DNA from: an uncultured Oscillospiraceae bacterium
GTDB lineage: Bacteria; Bacillota; Clostridia; Oscillospirales; Oscillospiraceae
Direction of reading: 5' to 3'
DNA length: 44,102 nt
Assembly (NCBI GenBank): GCA_947584295.1
Contig: CANPWM010000014.1
Span: 1 to 44,102 of the forward strand
Each line of letters starts with the position of its first letter. The stretch's first letter is position 1. A model generated the notes under the pieces. The model saw nothing but the letters and a program-made list of their open reading frames with translations, was not told where the DNA came from and did not search any database. Made by a program: the position numbers and the translations under genes. Positions 20,191-27,783 of this stretch are shown in pieces.

Positions 20191-22413
20191 CTATTTCGCT
20201 CCGTTCAGCAGGCTCAGGTCGCCGTCCTCCGCCATCTCAAGGGTCTCCGGGAAGGTCTGGTAGTCCTCCTCCGGCCCCAGGAGCCGGTGGGAGATCTCCG
20301 TCTCGGTGACCTTGCCGCCGTCGAAGCCGATCCGGCTGACGACCTCGTAGCCCATATAGCCCGTCAGGCGCGTGAGCTTCCCGTCCACCACGTAGAGCAG
20401 GGCGTGGGCCATATCGAAGGAACCCAGCATTTCCAGCCGCCCGCTGTCCATGCTCCAGACGCCCGCCTGGGCGTCGGTCTCGTTGTGGCCGTACCCGGCG
20501 ATCAGCTCCGGCGTGCCGTCCCCCGTCAGGTCAAAGAGGCCGTAGCGCAGGTACAGGGCCTCGTAGTCCTGGGCCTGGAGATACGCCAGGATCCCCTGGT
20601 AGTCGTTGGCCTCCGCCCCGTCGCCGTGGCTGGCCGTCTCGGTCTTAACCAGCTTCAGGCCGCCCTGCCCGTCCGGCTCGTAGGTGTTGTAAATATAGTC
20701 GCTGACGCCCTCACTGGCCTTGTAGCACTCCACGATCTGCCCGTCCTTCACCTGGGCGTTGCGCAGGGTGGCGCCGTAGACGAATTCCCCGGCATCGTTG
20801 TCCCAGAACCAGTAGTAGCAGGGGGCGTCGGCCTCCATACCGGCCTGCACGCCCAGGTCGCAGAAGCCGTCCAGATTCAGGTCAAGGGCCGTCATGGTGC
20901 CTTCCCGCCGCGGCGCCTCGGTGTAGCCAACGTAAATACCGTTTACAAACCCCTCGGCCTCTCGCACGTTGATGATCTGCACAGGCTCGCCGGAGGCGCC
21001 GTTCTCATAGATCCTGATCTCCCGGATGCCCCAGGACTCGTCAAAGGGCGCCTTGCGGCCTATCGCCTTGATGACCAGCCTCTTGCGGCCCTCCTGAATG
21101 GCGAAGGAAGCCGCCGTCACGTCGGTGACCCGCTCCGTATCCAGCCGCACCCCTGCGCCGTAGTAGGTCTTGCAGAATTCCCGCACATCTGCCACCGTGG
21201 GTTCCGAGTCGGCGCTGGCCTTCCGCATGGCCTCGCCGATGCCCGGCTCCAGGACGAACTCGCCCTCCCCGGCGTAGCGGAACAGGCGCACGTCGCGGTA
21301 CGCGGCCCCGGCCTCCGGCACGTAATCCAGCAGCACCAGCACGTCTCCCACGCCCATTCCCGTGAAATCCCCGAAGCTCACCGCCGCCACGGAGACGGAG
21401 GCGTTGTCGTTGCACACGGGGGTGAACTCATAGTCCGACACCTTCCCGTCTTTGGACAGGAAGAACCGCATATCGCCAAACTCCGGCGTGGGGCGGTAGG
21501 AGATGAACCACACCTTGTCCCAGCCGGCCAGCTCCACCTCAAAGCTCTGCTCCCGGTCGATATACGCCGGCAGAAGCTCCACACCGGCCCCGTACTGCAC
21601 CTCCGGCGGCGCGGGGGGAAGCTCCGGCGCGGCCACCACCGCCAACACGCTCCAGTTGAAGGACTTGGCAAACTCCTCCAGATCGTCCTTTGTCAGAACC
21701 GGCGTCCCCTCCGCCCCGGAGGTACCCGCCAGCACGTTGACGGTGGCAAAGCTGTCGCCCAGATCGGCGATCACCAGGGCCTTCTCCGCCCCCAGGGCCA
21801 GGGTCAGCGTCCTGCCGCCCACGTCAAGGCTCCACTGCTCATACCCGGCGGGGTCGCCCAGGTAGAGCATATTGTCCACGATGCTCCCCTTGACGGAGCG
21901 GACGAGCTGATAGTCCAGCGCCCTCCCGTCCGCCAGGGCGTAGCTCCCGTCCATGCCGAAAGCGCCGTTTTCATAGATATAACAGCCGTTTTTGTCGTGC
22001 CGCCCGTCGAAAAGCTCCCCGCCCTGGAGCGCCGCAAGCTGGCTGTACGCCATATCCCGGCTTCTGGTCTGGGCCTTCAGGCCGTACTTGGCGGCGGCGT
22101 CCTCCAGGGAGATCCCGCCCGTAAGATACTCCTCCACCGCCCTGGACTCCAGGGAACCGGCGTAGCCCTGAAGGGTCATATAATCCCCGTACCGGGGATC
22201 CTTCCCCTTCAGCACCAGCTCCGACAGCCCAAAAAAGCCCGTGGCCGAGGCCGTGATGCCGATCGCCGCCACCAGGGATACCACGGCGGCCACCAGCAGT
22301 ACCCTTTTCAGGGGAAACGCTTTTTTCGTCTTCATTTTTTCAAAATCCTCCATGTTGAACTCGTAGGAGGAACGCACCTGGGAAAAGGTCTCGCGGTAGA
22401 TCTCCTTACTCAT
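20191..22413 (-). CDS. Large membrane protein paired with an ECF sigma factor; probable anti-sigma/sensor
   Basis: A 740-residue protein with a short cytosolic N terminus (about 1-36: RETFSQVRSSYEFNMEDFEKM), one membrane helix (about 37-60) and a very long extracellular part. The N-terminal stretch resembles the sigma-binding segment seen in Clostridia anti-sigma proteins. The extracellular part has two or three repeats of the type LDLNLDGFCDLGV and LFDLTGDGTPELIAG, Asp-rich loops like FG-GAP/VCBS or calcium-binding repeats. The start ATG overlaps the stop of the sigma factor gene (ATGA), which fits a sigma/anti-sigma pair. The long outer domain suggests signal sensing or a surface role. I do not recognise a named family for the whole, so the function is inferred from context. 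Confidence 0.75.
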   Translation of the reverse strand: MSKEIYRETFSQVRSSYEFNMEDFEKMKTKKAFPLKRVLLVAAVVSLVAAIGITASATGFFGLSELVLKGKDPRYGDYMTLQGYAGSLESRAVEEYLTGGISLEDAAAKYGLKAQTRSRDMAYSQLAALQGGELFDGRHDKNGCYIYENGAFGMDGSYALADGRALDYQLVRSVKGSIVDNMLYLGDPAGYEQWSLDVGGRTLTLALGAEKALVIADLGDSFATVNVLAGTSGAEGTPVLTKDDLEEFAKSFNWSVLAVVAAPELPPAPPEVQYGAGVELLPAYIDREQSFEVELAGWDKVWFISYRPTPEFGDMRFFLSKDGKVSDYEFTPVCNDNASVSVAAVSFGDFTGMGVGDVLVLLDYVPEAGAAYRDVRLFRYAGEGEFVLEPGIGEAMRKASADSEPTVADVREFCKTYYGAGVRLDTERVTDVTAASFAIQEGRKRLVIKAIGRKAPFDESWGIREIRIYENGASGEPVQIINVREAEGFVNGIYVGYTEAPRREGTMTALDLNLDGFCDLGVQAGMEADAPCYYWFWDNDAGEFVYGATLRNAQVKDGQIVECYKASEGVSDYIYNTYEPDGQGGLKLVKTETASHGDGAEANDYQGILAYLQAQDYEALYLRYGLFDLTGDGTPELIAGYGHNETDAQAGVWSMDSGRLEMLGSFDMAHALLYVVDGKLTRLTGYMGYEVVSRIGFDGGKVTETEISHRLLGPEEDYQTFPETLEMAEDGDLSLLNGAK

Positions 22414-22892
22414 TGTCTTTCTGCCTCCTCAAGCTCCTGTCTCAAAATGGCCCTGGCCCGTGAAAGCCGCGTGGTCACCGCTGAATCCCGCAGCTCCAAC
22501 AGGCTCCCGATCTCCTTGACGGAATATTCCTCGTAGTAAAAGAGGTACAGCGGCACCCGGTATTTCTCCGGCAGCGCCATCACCGCCGTAAAGAGGGCCA
22601 GCTGCTCCTCCGCCTCAAAGGGGACGGACAGCGCCAGCTCCTCCGGCGGGGTGGGAACGCGGCGTTTTTCCGCCCTGGCCGCGTTTTTGCAGAAGTTCAA
22701 CGTCACCCGTATCAACCAGCGTTTGACGTGCTCCTCGCCCCGGAACCGCTCCCTGGACACATACAGGCGCATCAGCGCCTCCTGTACCGCGTCCTCCGCG
22801 TCCTGGGGATTGCCCAGGAAATTCAATGCCACCCGGTACACCGTGTCCTTATATTTTTCAGCGTACCGGCAGAAATCATTCCTGTCCATCAC
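22410..22892 (-). CDS. ECF-type RNA polymerase sigma factor
   Basis: A 160-residue sigma-70 family protein with only regions 2 and 4. Region 2 has FLGNPQDAEDAVQEALMRLY (about 26-45) and the -10 recognition part RFRGEEHVKRWLIRVTLNFCKN. Region 4 has LPEKYRVPLYLFYYEEYSVKEIGSLLELRDSAVTTRLSRAR (about 110-150), a normal helix-turn-helix. The start may be the GTG at 22892 or the ATG directly after. It is co-transcribed with, and overlaps, the membrane protein gene. Its promoter is not clear. The inverted repeat TTTTGTCACAAAA at 22941-22953 upstream may be a control site. Confidence 0.92.
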   Translation of the reverse strand: MMDRNDFCRYAEKYKDTVYRVALNFLGNPQDAEDAVQEALMRLYVSRERFRGEEHVKRWLIRVTLNFCKNAARAEKRRVPTPPEELALSVPFEAEEQLALFTAVMALPEKYRVPLYLFYYEEYSVKEIGSLLELRDSAVTTRLSRARAILRQELEEAERQ

Positions 22893-23133
22893 ACCACTGT
22901 CCTTTGAAAGCTTTCATCTATAAAACACATCATACCGCCATTTTGTCACAAAAGGGCATAAAAAAATAAAAGACTTTTTTAACAGAAAAAGACACAGCCC
23001 CACTTCGCCTCCGTCCCCGGGCAAAGACAAGAATACCAATGTCAAATGGTATATGGCCGACCCCAAAGAGCGCGGAAAAGCCGGTTGGCAGGCAAAAAGC
23101 GAAAAAATAACACTGCAAATTTGTCGTATATAC

Positions 23134-23162
23134 TTGACTCATGTTCAAATATATGTTACTAT
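23134..23162 (+). promoter_or_regulatory. Promoter of the small XRE operon
   Basis: TTGACT (23134-23139), a 17-base spacer and TACTAT (23157-23162). GTATATAC and CTATATAC-like arms stand on either side (about 23126-23133 and 23159-23166), a possible operator for the XRE protein. The transcript would begin near 23169, just before GGGAGGTGATC. Confidence 0.6.
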
Positions 23163-23173
23163 ATACAAGGGAG

Positions 23174-23386
23174 GTGATCACAATAGGCAGAAATGTAAAG
23201 ATCAAAGCGGCAAGAGGCGAATTGGATATGACGCAAAAGGCGCTTGCGGAGGCTGTCGGCATTTCCCGGCAGACGATGAACGCCATAGAGCAGGGGGATT
23301 ATAACCCTACGATCAAATTATGCCGCGCTATTTGCCGGGTGTTGGGGAAATCGCTTGATGAATTGTTTGGCGAGGAGGAAAGTTAG
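23174..23386 (+). CDS. Small XRE-family transcriptional regulator
   Basis: A helix-turn-helix protein of about 68-70 residues that fills the whole frame: VKIKAARGELDMTQKALAEAVGISRQTMNAIEQGDYNPTIKLCRAICRVLGKSLDELF, typical of the short XRE proteins that accompany membrane proteins in Firmicutes. The true start is unclear. The GTG at 23174 lies inside the perfect ribosome site (GGGAGGTGATC), while the codon at the ideal distance is ATA at 23183, where relatives usually start (MGRN/MK.LKIKAAR). ATG codons upstream lie in the promoter. The membrane protein follows one base after the stop. Autoregulation is likely, given the palindromic sequence around the promoter. Confidence 0.85.
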   Translation: MITIGRNVKIKAARGELDMTQKALAEAVGISRQTMNAIEQGDYNPTIKLCRAICRVLGKSLDELFGEEES

Positions 23387-23387
23387 C

Positions 23388-23864
23388 ATGAAATACAAAA
23401 AATCAAAAAATATGCTCGATGAAATGCAGGACAATCAATTGCTGAAAATCGAGGAGTTCGGTTTTTGGCTGGTATTCTGGGTATTGTTTGCCGCTATTCT
23501 TTTGCAAGCATTGATGGGGACAACTTTAAAAGAGCTGGCCGGTGAGATCGCCGCTCTATTGGCGGCGAGCGTTTATGTCGCGTTTTCCACCCTGAAAAAC
23601 GGCCTGTGGACACGAAAATATACCCCAACGCTTAAAATGAGCGTCCTGGCGAGCGCCATACCCTCATTTATCCTCGGGGTCATCAACGCCATCAGAGCGT
23701 TTGTTATCTTGAAGAAACCGATCGCGTTTGGCGCCACCATTCAAATCGTCGCCATGTGCGTGGGCGTGTACGTACTGTGTTTTGCGCTTTTGGAGGTTTT
23801 TCGTCTGATATACAAAAAGAGGCGAGAGAAATTGGACGATATTGAAGATGAGAAAGACCGGTGA
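23388..23864 (+). CDS. Four-span membrane protein partnered with the small XRE regulator
   Basis: A 158-residue protein with a polar N terminus (LDEMQDNQLLKIEEFGFW) and four hydrophobic segments (about 25-45, 52-68, 88-108 and 115-140), ending in a basic/acidic tail. Proteins of this form follow small XRE regulators in many Clostridia (I think of the DUF6773 group, not certain). GAGGAGG precedes the ATG. It is one base from the regulator stop and overlaps the next gene region. The function is unknown. Stress or envelope-related roles are guesses. Confidence 0.75.
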   Translation: MKYKKSKNMLDEMQDNQLLKIEEFGFWLVFWVLFAAILLQALMGTTLKELAGEIAALLAASVYVAFSTLKNGLWTRKYTPTLKMSVLASAIPSFILGVINAIRAFVILKKPIAFGATIQIVAMCVGVYVLCFALLEVFRLIYKKRREKLDDIEDEKDR

Positions 23865-23868
23865 CGCC

Positions 23869-24174
23869 ATGTACTGTGAAAAATGCGGGCTTATTTTTGA
23901 AGAAAACCGTTGTCCCGCTTGCGGAAATCAAAATGTCCGGCCGCCCTCGTCCGGCGACCTCTGTTTCCTCACCGAGCGGGAAGCCTTGTGGGCTGAAATG
24001 CTTGAAGATGTACTGAAACAAAACGACATTCCTTGTCTCACAAAAAATGTCTTGGGGGCGGGGTTGGCGTTAAAGGTCGGGCCAATGTGGGAGCGAGTCC
24101 GATTTTATGTCCCTTATTCGCGCCTGCAAAACGCGAAAACGCTTGTAGACCAGCTGTTTTCCGCTGGGAAGTGA
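23869..24174 (+). CDS. Zinc-ribbon protein with DUF2007-like domain
   Basis: A protein of about 101 residues. It opens with CEKCGLIF and CPACGN, a four-cysteine zinc ribbon, and continues with REALWAEMLEDVLKQNDIPCLTKN and VRFYVPYSRLQNAKTLVDQLF, which fit the ferredoxin-like DUF2007 fold (also called putative signal-transducing protein). The start at 23869 is chosen to begin just before the zinc ribbon. An ATG at 23848 is also possible. It is the third gene of the XRE-membrane protein operon. No enzymatic role can be stated. Confidence 0.75.
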   Translation: MYCEKCGLIFEENRCPACGNQNVRPPSSGDLCFLTEREALWAEMLEDVLKQNDIPCLTKNVLGAGLALKVGPMWERVRFYVPYSRLQNAKTLVDQLFSAGK

Positions 24175-24264
24175 TGTGTATCTGTTCTACACGGCGCAGG
24201 ACCTTGGCGTTACCTGTACCACGCCCATGACGAGAAATAGATTCATTAAGAGCTTTTCAAGGTT

Positions 24265-24527
24265 CAGGGCGGCGGGTGAGGCCGCCGCCCTGTGAGACTG
24301 TCGAAAAAGCCCTGACGGGCTTTTTCCGACAAGGGGAACGTGCGGGAAATTTTCTCTGAATTTTGCGAAATTCAGAGAAAATTTCCCTGCTGTCGCCCTG
24401 TGCGCGTCCCGCAGGGACACACTTGGGCGACAAAAGGAATTTTTTCCGACGTACATGCCGCCGGAAAAAACACTCGACTTGAGTTTTTCGACAGGCTGTC
24501 AGGGCGGCGGGTAAGGCCGCCGCCCTG
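24265..24527. repeat. Nested inverted-repeat element in the gap 24175-24530
   Basis: The outermost parts are two 28-bp near-identical palindromes (24265-24292 and 24500-24527, core GGGCGGCGG...CCGCCGCCC). Inside, TGTCGAAAAA (about 24299) and TTTTTCGACA (about 24484) form terminal inverted repeats around 190 bases. Within these lie a hairpin AAAAAGCCC/GGGCTTTTT (24304-24325), a perfect 20-bp stem with a four-base loop (24344-24387), and arms TGTCGCCC/GGGCGACA. No protein is encoded. It may be a MITE-like element or a structured RNA. The right palindrome can also terminate the leftward operon that ends at 24530. Confidence 0.75.
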
Positions 24528-24529
24528 TC

Positions 24530-24964
24530 TCAATCCCTATACCTGAAATGCTCCACGGTTTTCCTCCCAATGCAAAGGAAGAAACAGAGGATCAGCGCCC
24601 CTACCGCCCCGGCGGCGTTGCCCCCGCAGACGGCGATGAGGTAGGAGGATATGAGATAGGCCAGGGGATCCGGCCCCGCGCCGGGGGCCGAGGCGCTGCC
24701 GGACACGGCGTAGAGGATCTCCCCGGCGCACAGCCCCACCAGCCCCAGCAAAAACGGCTCCGCCGCCAGGACGGGCCTCTCCACCTTCAGGAAAAGCACC
24801 GTCTGGGCGGCGATGGAGCAGTAAAAGAACAGGGCGGCGGCGTGGAGCCTGCCGCTCAGCACAAAATCGTCCAGGACCATCAAGGGCGCCGGCAGCAGGA
24901 ACAAAAGCGCCGCGATAAGCAGGGCGGAGACAGCCGGACGCCTGTCGGTAAAGTCCCGGATCAC
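24530..24964 (-). CDS. Hypothetical four-span membrane protein
   Basis: A 144-residue protein with four hydrophobic segments (about 12-32, 38-58, 64-86 and 105-135). It starts with a GTG that overlaps the stop of the DUF951 gene, so translation is coupled. I do not recognise the family. It is the last gene of the exonuclease-rarA-DUF951 series and may merely be carried along in that transcript. Its outer loop SGSASAPGAGPD is low in complexity. A longer frame upstream is a shadow of the DUF951 gene. Confidence 0.65.
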   Translation of the reverse strand: MIRDFTDRRPAVSALLIAALLFLLPAPLMVLDDFVLSGRLHAAALFFYCSIAAQTVLFLKVERPVLAAEPFLLGLVGLCAGEILYAVSGSASAPGAGPDPLAYLISSYLIAVCGGNAAGAVGALILCFFLCIGRKTVEHFRYRD

Positions 24965-25152
24965 AGCTCCTTCCCCTCTCTCTCCACTTTCCTGATGCCC
25001 CGCTCCACCTTGGAGCGGGGGTTCATGATCTCCCGGCCGCACCCCAGGCACCGCAGCTTGAAGTCCGCCCCCACGCGGGTGATCTCCCACCGGGCGGAGC
25101 CGCAGGGGTGGGGCTTTTTCATGGTGACGATATCGCCCACTTTAATGTCCAT
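24961..25152 (-). CDS. DUF951 family protein
   Basis: A 63-residue protein of a family found throughout Firmicutes, of unknown function. The typical features are present: VGDIVTMKKPHPCGSARWEI, VGADFKLRCLGCGREIMNPR (a Cys pair that could bind metal) and a basic C terminus. Its first codons overlap the last of rarA by 11 bases, so it is translated in the same transcript. It is often seen beside replication or cell-division genes such as ychF or parB, again hinting at an origin-proximal location. Confidence 0.9.
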   Translation of the reverse strand: MDIKVGDIVTMKKPHPCGSARWEITRVGADFKLRCLGCGREIMNPRSKVERGIRKVEREGKEL

Positions 25153-26425
25153 CTCGCTCCCCCTTGATAAGCTCCCAATATTTTTTGGCGGCCTGCTCCG
25201 TCTTGTTGTCGCCGTACTCGTAATAGACCGCGTCCTTCAACGTGTCGGGCAGATACTGCTGTCTCACCCAATGGCCGGGGAAGTCGTGAGGGTAGAGATA
25301 CCCCTGCTCCCGCTCAAAGCCCGTGCCGTCGGCGTGGACGTTTTGCAGCTCCCGGGGGATCGGCCCGGCCTTCCCGGCCCTCACGTCGGCGAAGGCCCGG
25401 TCAACGGCCATCACCACGGAGTTGGATTTGGGCGCGGTGGCCAGCAGGATCACCGCCTGGGCCAAGGGCAGCCGCGCCTCCGGCATTCCCAGCTGCAGGG
25501 CGGAGTCCACGCAGGCCTTGACGATGGCGGCGGCCTGGGGATAGGCCATGCCGATGTCCTCGCTGGCCGAACAGAGGATCCGGCGGCACGCCCCGGCCAG
25601 ATCCCCCGCCGACAGCGCCCTTGCCAGATAGTGCAGGGCCGCGTCGGGATCCGACCCCCGCAGGGACTTCATCAGCGCCGACACCGCGTCGAAGTGCTGA
25701 TCCCCGTCCCGGTCATACCGCATGGCGTTCTTCTGGGCCGCCAGGGCCGCGTCCTCCAGAGTCAGCAGCAGCTTCCCCTCCCGGCTCCTGGCGGCGGCGG
25801 TGAACAGCAGCTCCACGGCGTTGACGGCCTTGCGCACGTCCCCGCCGGAGGAGGCGGCGATATGCTCCAAAACCCCCTCCTCAATATCCGCCTCGCCAAA
25901 GCGCCCGGAGGCGATGGACACGGCCCGCCTCACCGCCTGAAGCACGTCCTGGGCCGTCAGCTCCTTAAACTCAAAGACCGTGGAGCGGCTCAGTACCGCG
26001 TTGTAGACGTAAAAATACGGGTTCTCCGTGGTGGAGGCGATGAGGGTGATCTTCCCGTTCTCGATGAACTCCAGCAGGCTCTGCTGCTGTTTTTTGTTGA
26101 AATACTGGATCTCGTCCAGGTACAAAAGCACCCCGTTGGGGGCCAGGAACGTGTCAAGCTCCGCGATGATGTCCTTGATATCCTGCAGGGACGCGGTGGT
26201 GGCGTTGAGCCGCCGCAGCTCCCGGTTCGTCTCCCGGGCTATGATGTTGGCCACGGTGGTCTTGCCGGAGCCGGAGGGGCCGTAGAAGATCATGTTGGGG
26301 ATCTGCCCGGATCGGATAATGCGGCGGAGGAGGCCGTTCTCCCCTAAAATATGCCTCTGCCCGTATACCTCGTCCAAGGTCTGGGGCCTTATCTCGTCCG
26401 CCAGGGGCCGTGTGTGTTCCATCAT
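25142..26425 (-). CDS. rarA: Replication-associated recombination protein A (RarA/MgsA, AAA+ ATPase)
   Basis: A 427-residue AAA+ ATPase acting at stalled replication forks. Visible are RPQTLDEVYGQRHIL at the start, Walker A GPSGSGKTT (about 49-57), Walker B VLLYLDEIQYF, sensor 1 ASTTEN, an arginine finger in AVLSRS, and the C-terminal MgsA domain (about 250-425: LHYLARALSAGD, ICSASEDIGMAYP, YLYPHDFPGHWV). Two ATG codons in tandem could serve as start. The first overlaps the stop codon of the exonuclease gene. The length is standard. Confidence 0.96.
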   Translation of the reverse strand: MMEHTRPLADEIRPQTLDEVYGQRHILGENGLLRRIIRSGQIPNMIFYGPSGSGKTTVANIIARETNRELRRLNATTASLQDIKDIIAELDTFLAPNGVLLYLDEIQYFNKKQQQSLLEFIENGKITLIASTTENPYFYVYNAVLSRSTVFEFKELTAQDVLQAVRRAVSIASGRFGEADIEEGVLEHIAASSGGDVRKAVNAVELLFTAAARSREGKLLLTLEDAALAAQKNAMRYDRDGDQHFDAVSALMKSLRGSDPDAALHYLARALSAGDLAGACRRILCSASEDIGMAYPQAAAIVKACVDSALQLGMPEARLPLAQAVILLATAPKSNSVVMAVDRAFADVRAGKAGPIPRELQNVHADGTGFEREQGYLYPHDFPGHWVRQQYLPDTLKDAVYYEYGDNKTEQAAKKYWELIKGERDGH

Positions 26426-26976
26426 CTCACCTCTCCCGTCTTGGGAAGCATATAGTAAAAGCGTTTGAATTCCCGGGCGTCCATGCCCCGGGCCATCTCG
26501 TCCATCAGCAGCAGGGCCGCCGCCCGGGAGTCGCTGCCCGCCCGGTGGTGGTCAAGCTCGATGCCCAGGTGGTCGCACAGCACGTTCAGGTTGTTGTGGG
26601 GCAGGCCGTAGCACCGCCGGGCCATCTGGCAGGTACACACATAGGGGGCGTATTTCCGCCAGGGGATATTGTAGTGGGCCAGGCACGCCCTCAGCACCCC
26701 CATGTCGAAGGGGGCGTTGTGGGCCGCCAGGATCCCGCTCTCAAAGACAGGCCGCAGCTCCCGCCACACCTCGGGGAAGGTGGGGGCCTCCGCCGCCGCC
26801 TCCGGGGTGATGCCGGTGAGGCCGATGTTGAACCGGCTGAAAAAGGTCTCCGGGTTAATGAGCGTGTCAAATTGGGACACCAGCTCCCCGTTCTCCACCA
26901 CGGCCACGCCGATGGCGCTCATTCTGTCGTTTTTGAAGTTGGGCGTCTCCACATCAAAGACCACAAATCTGTCCAT
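26422..26976 (-). CDS. DnaQ-like 3'-5' exonuclease
   Basis: A 184-residue DEDDh exonuclease. Exo I is FVVFDVETPNF (Asp and Glu), Exo II AAHNAPFDMGVL (Asp), and Exo III HHRAGSDSRAAALL (His and Asp), so the catalytic set is complete. It corresponds to short stand-alone epsilon-like nucleases of Firmicutes rather than to PolC or DinG. It overlaps rarA (ATGA) and shares the promoter region with the divergent nth gene. A role in repair or RNA turnover is likely. The substrate is not shown by the sequence. Confidence 0.92.
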   Translation of the reverse strand: MDRFVVFDVETPNFKNDRMSAIGVAVVENGELVSQFDTLINPETFFSRFNIGLTGITPEAAAEAPTFPEVWRELRPVFESGILAAHNAPFDMGVLRACLAHYNIPWRKYAPYVCTCQMARRCYGLPHNNLNVLCDHLGIELDHHRAGSDSRAAALLLMDEMARGMDAREFKRFYYMLPKTGEVR

Positions 26977-27041
26977 ACCGGGCCTTCCTTTACCGTTTAT
27001 CTTTCTTTTTCCGTTTATCCTTCTGATAACCTAATAATAGG

Positions 27042-27070
27042 ATTATACCACGCCCGCTGTACGCTTGCAA
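27042..27070 (-). promoter_or_regulatory. Promoter of exonuclease-rarA-DUF951
   Basis: TTGCAA (27070-27065), a 17-base spacer and TATAAT (27047-27042) on the minus strand. The -35 box is self-complementary and shared with the nth promoter. Confidence 0.8.
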
Positions 27071-27093
27071 GGACAGAGTTGACGTGTTATAAT
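27065..27093 (+). promoter_or_regulatory. Promoter of nth-SLH protein
   Basis: TTGCAA (27065-27070), a 17-base spacer and TATAAT (27088-27093) on the plus strand. It uses the same six base pairs as the leftward promoter for its -35 box. Confidence 0.8.
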
Positions 27094-27135
27094 ATCTCCA
27101 TTCCCCGCGAAATCTGTCGAAAGGGAGCGAACCGT

Positions 27136-27783
27136 ATGGACAAGGCCGTTTCCGATGAGATCGTGGCGCGACTGGAGCGGGCGTACCCCCTGGCGGCGTG
27201 TACCCTGGACTACGACGACGCCTACCACCTGCTGGTCAGCGTGCGTCTGGCCGCCCAGTGTACCGACGCCCGTGTGAACCAGGTCACCCCCGCCCTCTTT
27301 GCCCGCTACCCCACGGTACACGATATGGCGGAGGCCAGGATCGAGGACGTGGAGACCTATATCCGCTCCTGCGGCTTCTACCACGGCAAGGCCAGCGACA
27401 TCGTCAGCGCCGCCGTCATGATCGAGACCCGGTTTTCCGGCAAAGTCCCGGACAACATGGACGACCTTTTAAAGCTCCCCGGCGTGGGGCGCAAGAGCGC
27501 CAACCTCATCTTGGGCGACGTCTACAACGTCCCCGGCGCGGTGGTGGTGGACACCCACTGTATCCGTATCACCAACCTTTTGGGCTATGTGAACACCAAA
27601 GACCCCGCGAAGATCGAGCCTGTCCTGCGGGCTATCCTGCCGCCGGAGAAGTCCAACGACTTCTGCCACCGCATGGTCCTCCACGGCCGCGCCGTCTGCG
27701 TGGCCCGCCGCCCCCAGTGCGAAAAATGCGTGCTGCGGGATCTGTGCGCCTATTACAACAACTGTCAGGAGGTCGTGTCATGA
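27136..27783 (+). CDS. nth: Endonuclease III
   Basis: A 215-residue base-excision-repair glycosylase/AP lyase. The helix-hairpin-helix LPGVGRKSANL has the catalytic Lys (about residue 120), VVVDTHC the catalytic Asp (about 138), and the 4Fe-4S loop is C-x6-C-x2-C-x5-C (CVARRPQCEKCVLRDLC). Length is standard. The start at 27136 follows AAGGGAG. It is divergent from the exonuclease-rarA pair, so three DNA-maintenance genes lie together. Confidence 0.96.
   Translation: MDKAVSDEIVARLERAYPLAACTLDYDDAYHLLVSVRLAAQCTDARVNQVTPALFARYPTVHDMAEARIEDVETYIRSCGFYHGKASDIVSAAVMIETRFSGKVPDNMDDLLKLPGVGRKSANLILGDVYNVPGAVVVDTHCIRITNLLGYVNTKDPAKIEPVLRAILPPEKSNDFCHRMVLHGRAVCVARRPQCEKCVLRDLCAYYNNCQEVVS

Noticed and set aside
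19981-22536. 851-codon plus-strand frame opposite the anti-sigma-like gene
   Set aside because: No ribosome site, begins inside the repeat field, and the protein is low in complexity; the minus strand gives a coherent membrane protein with an operon partner.
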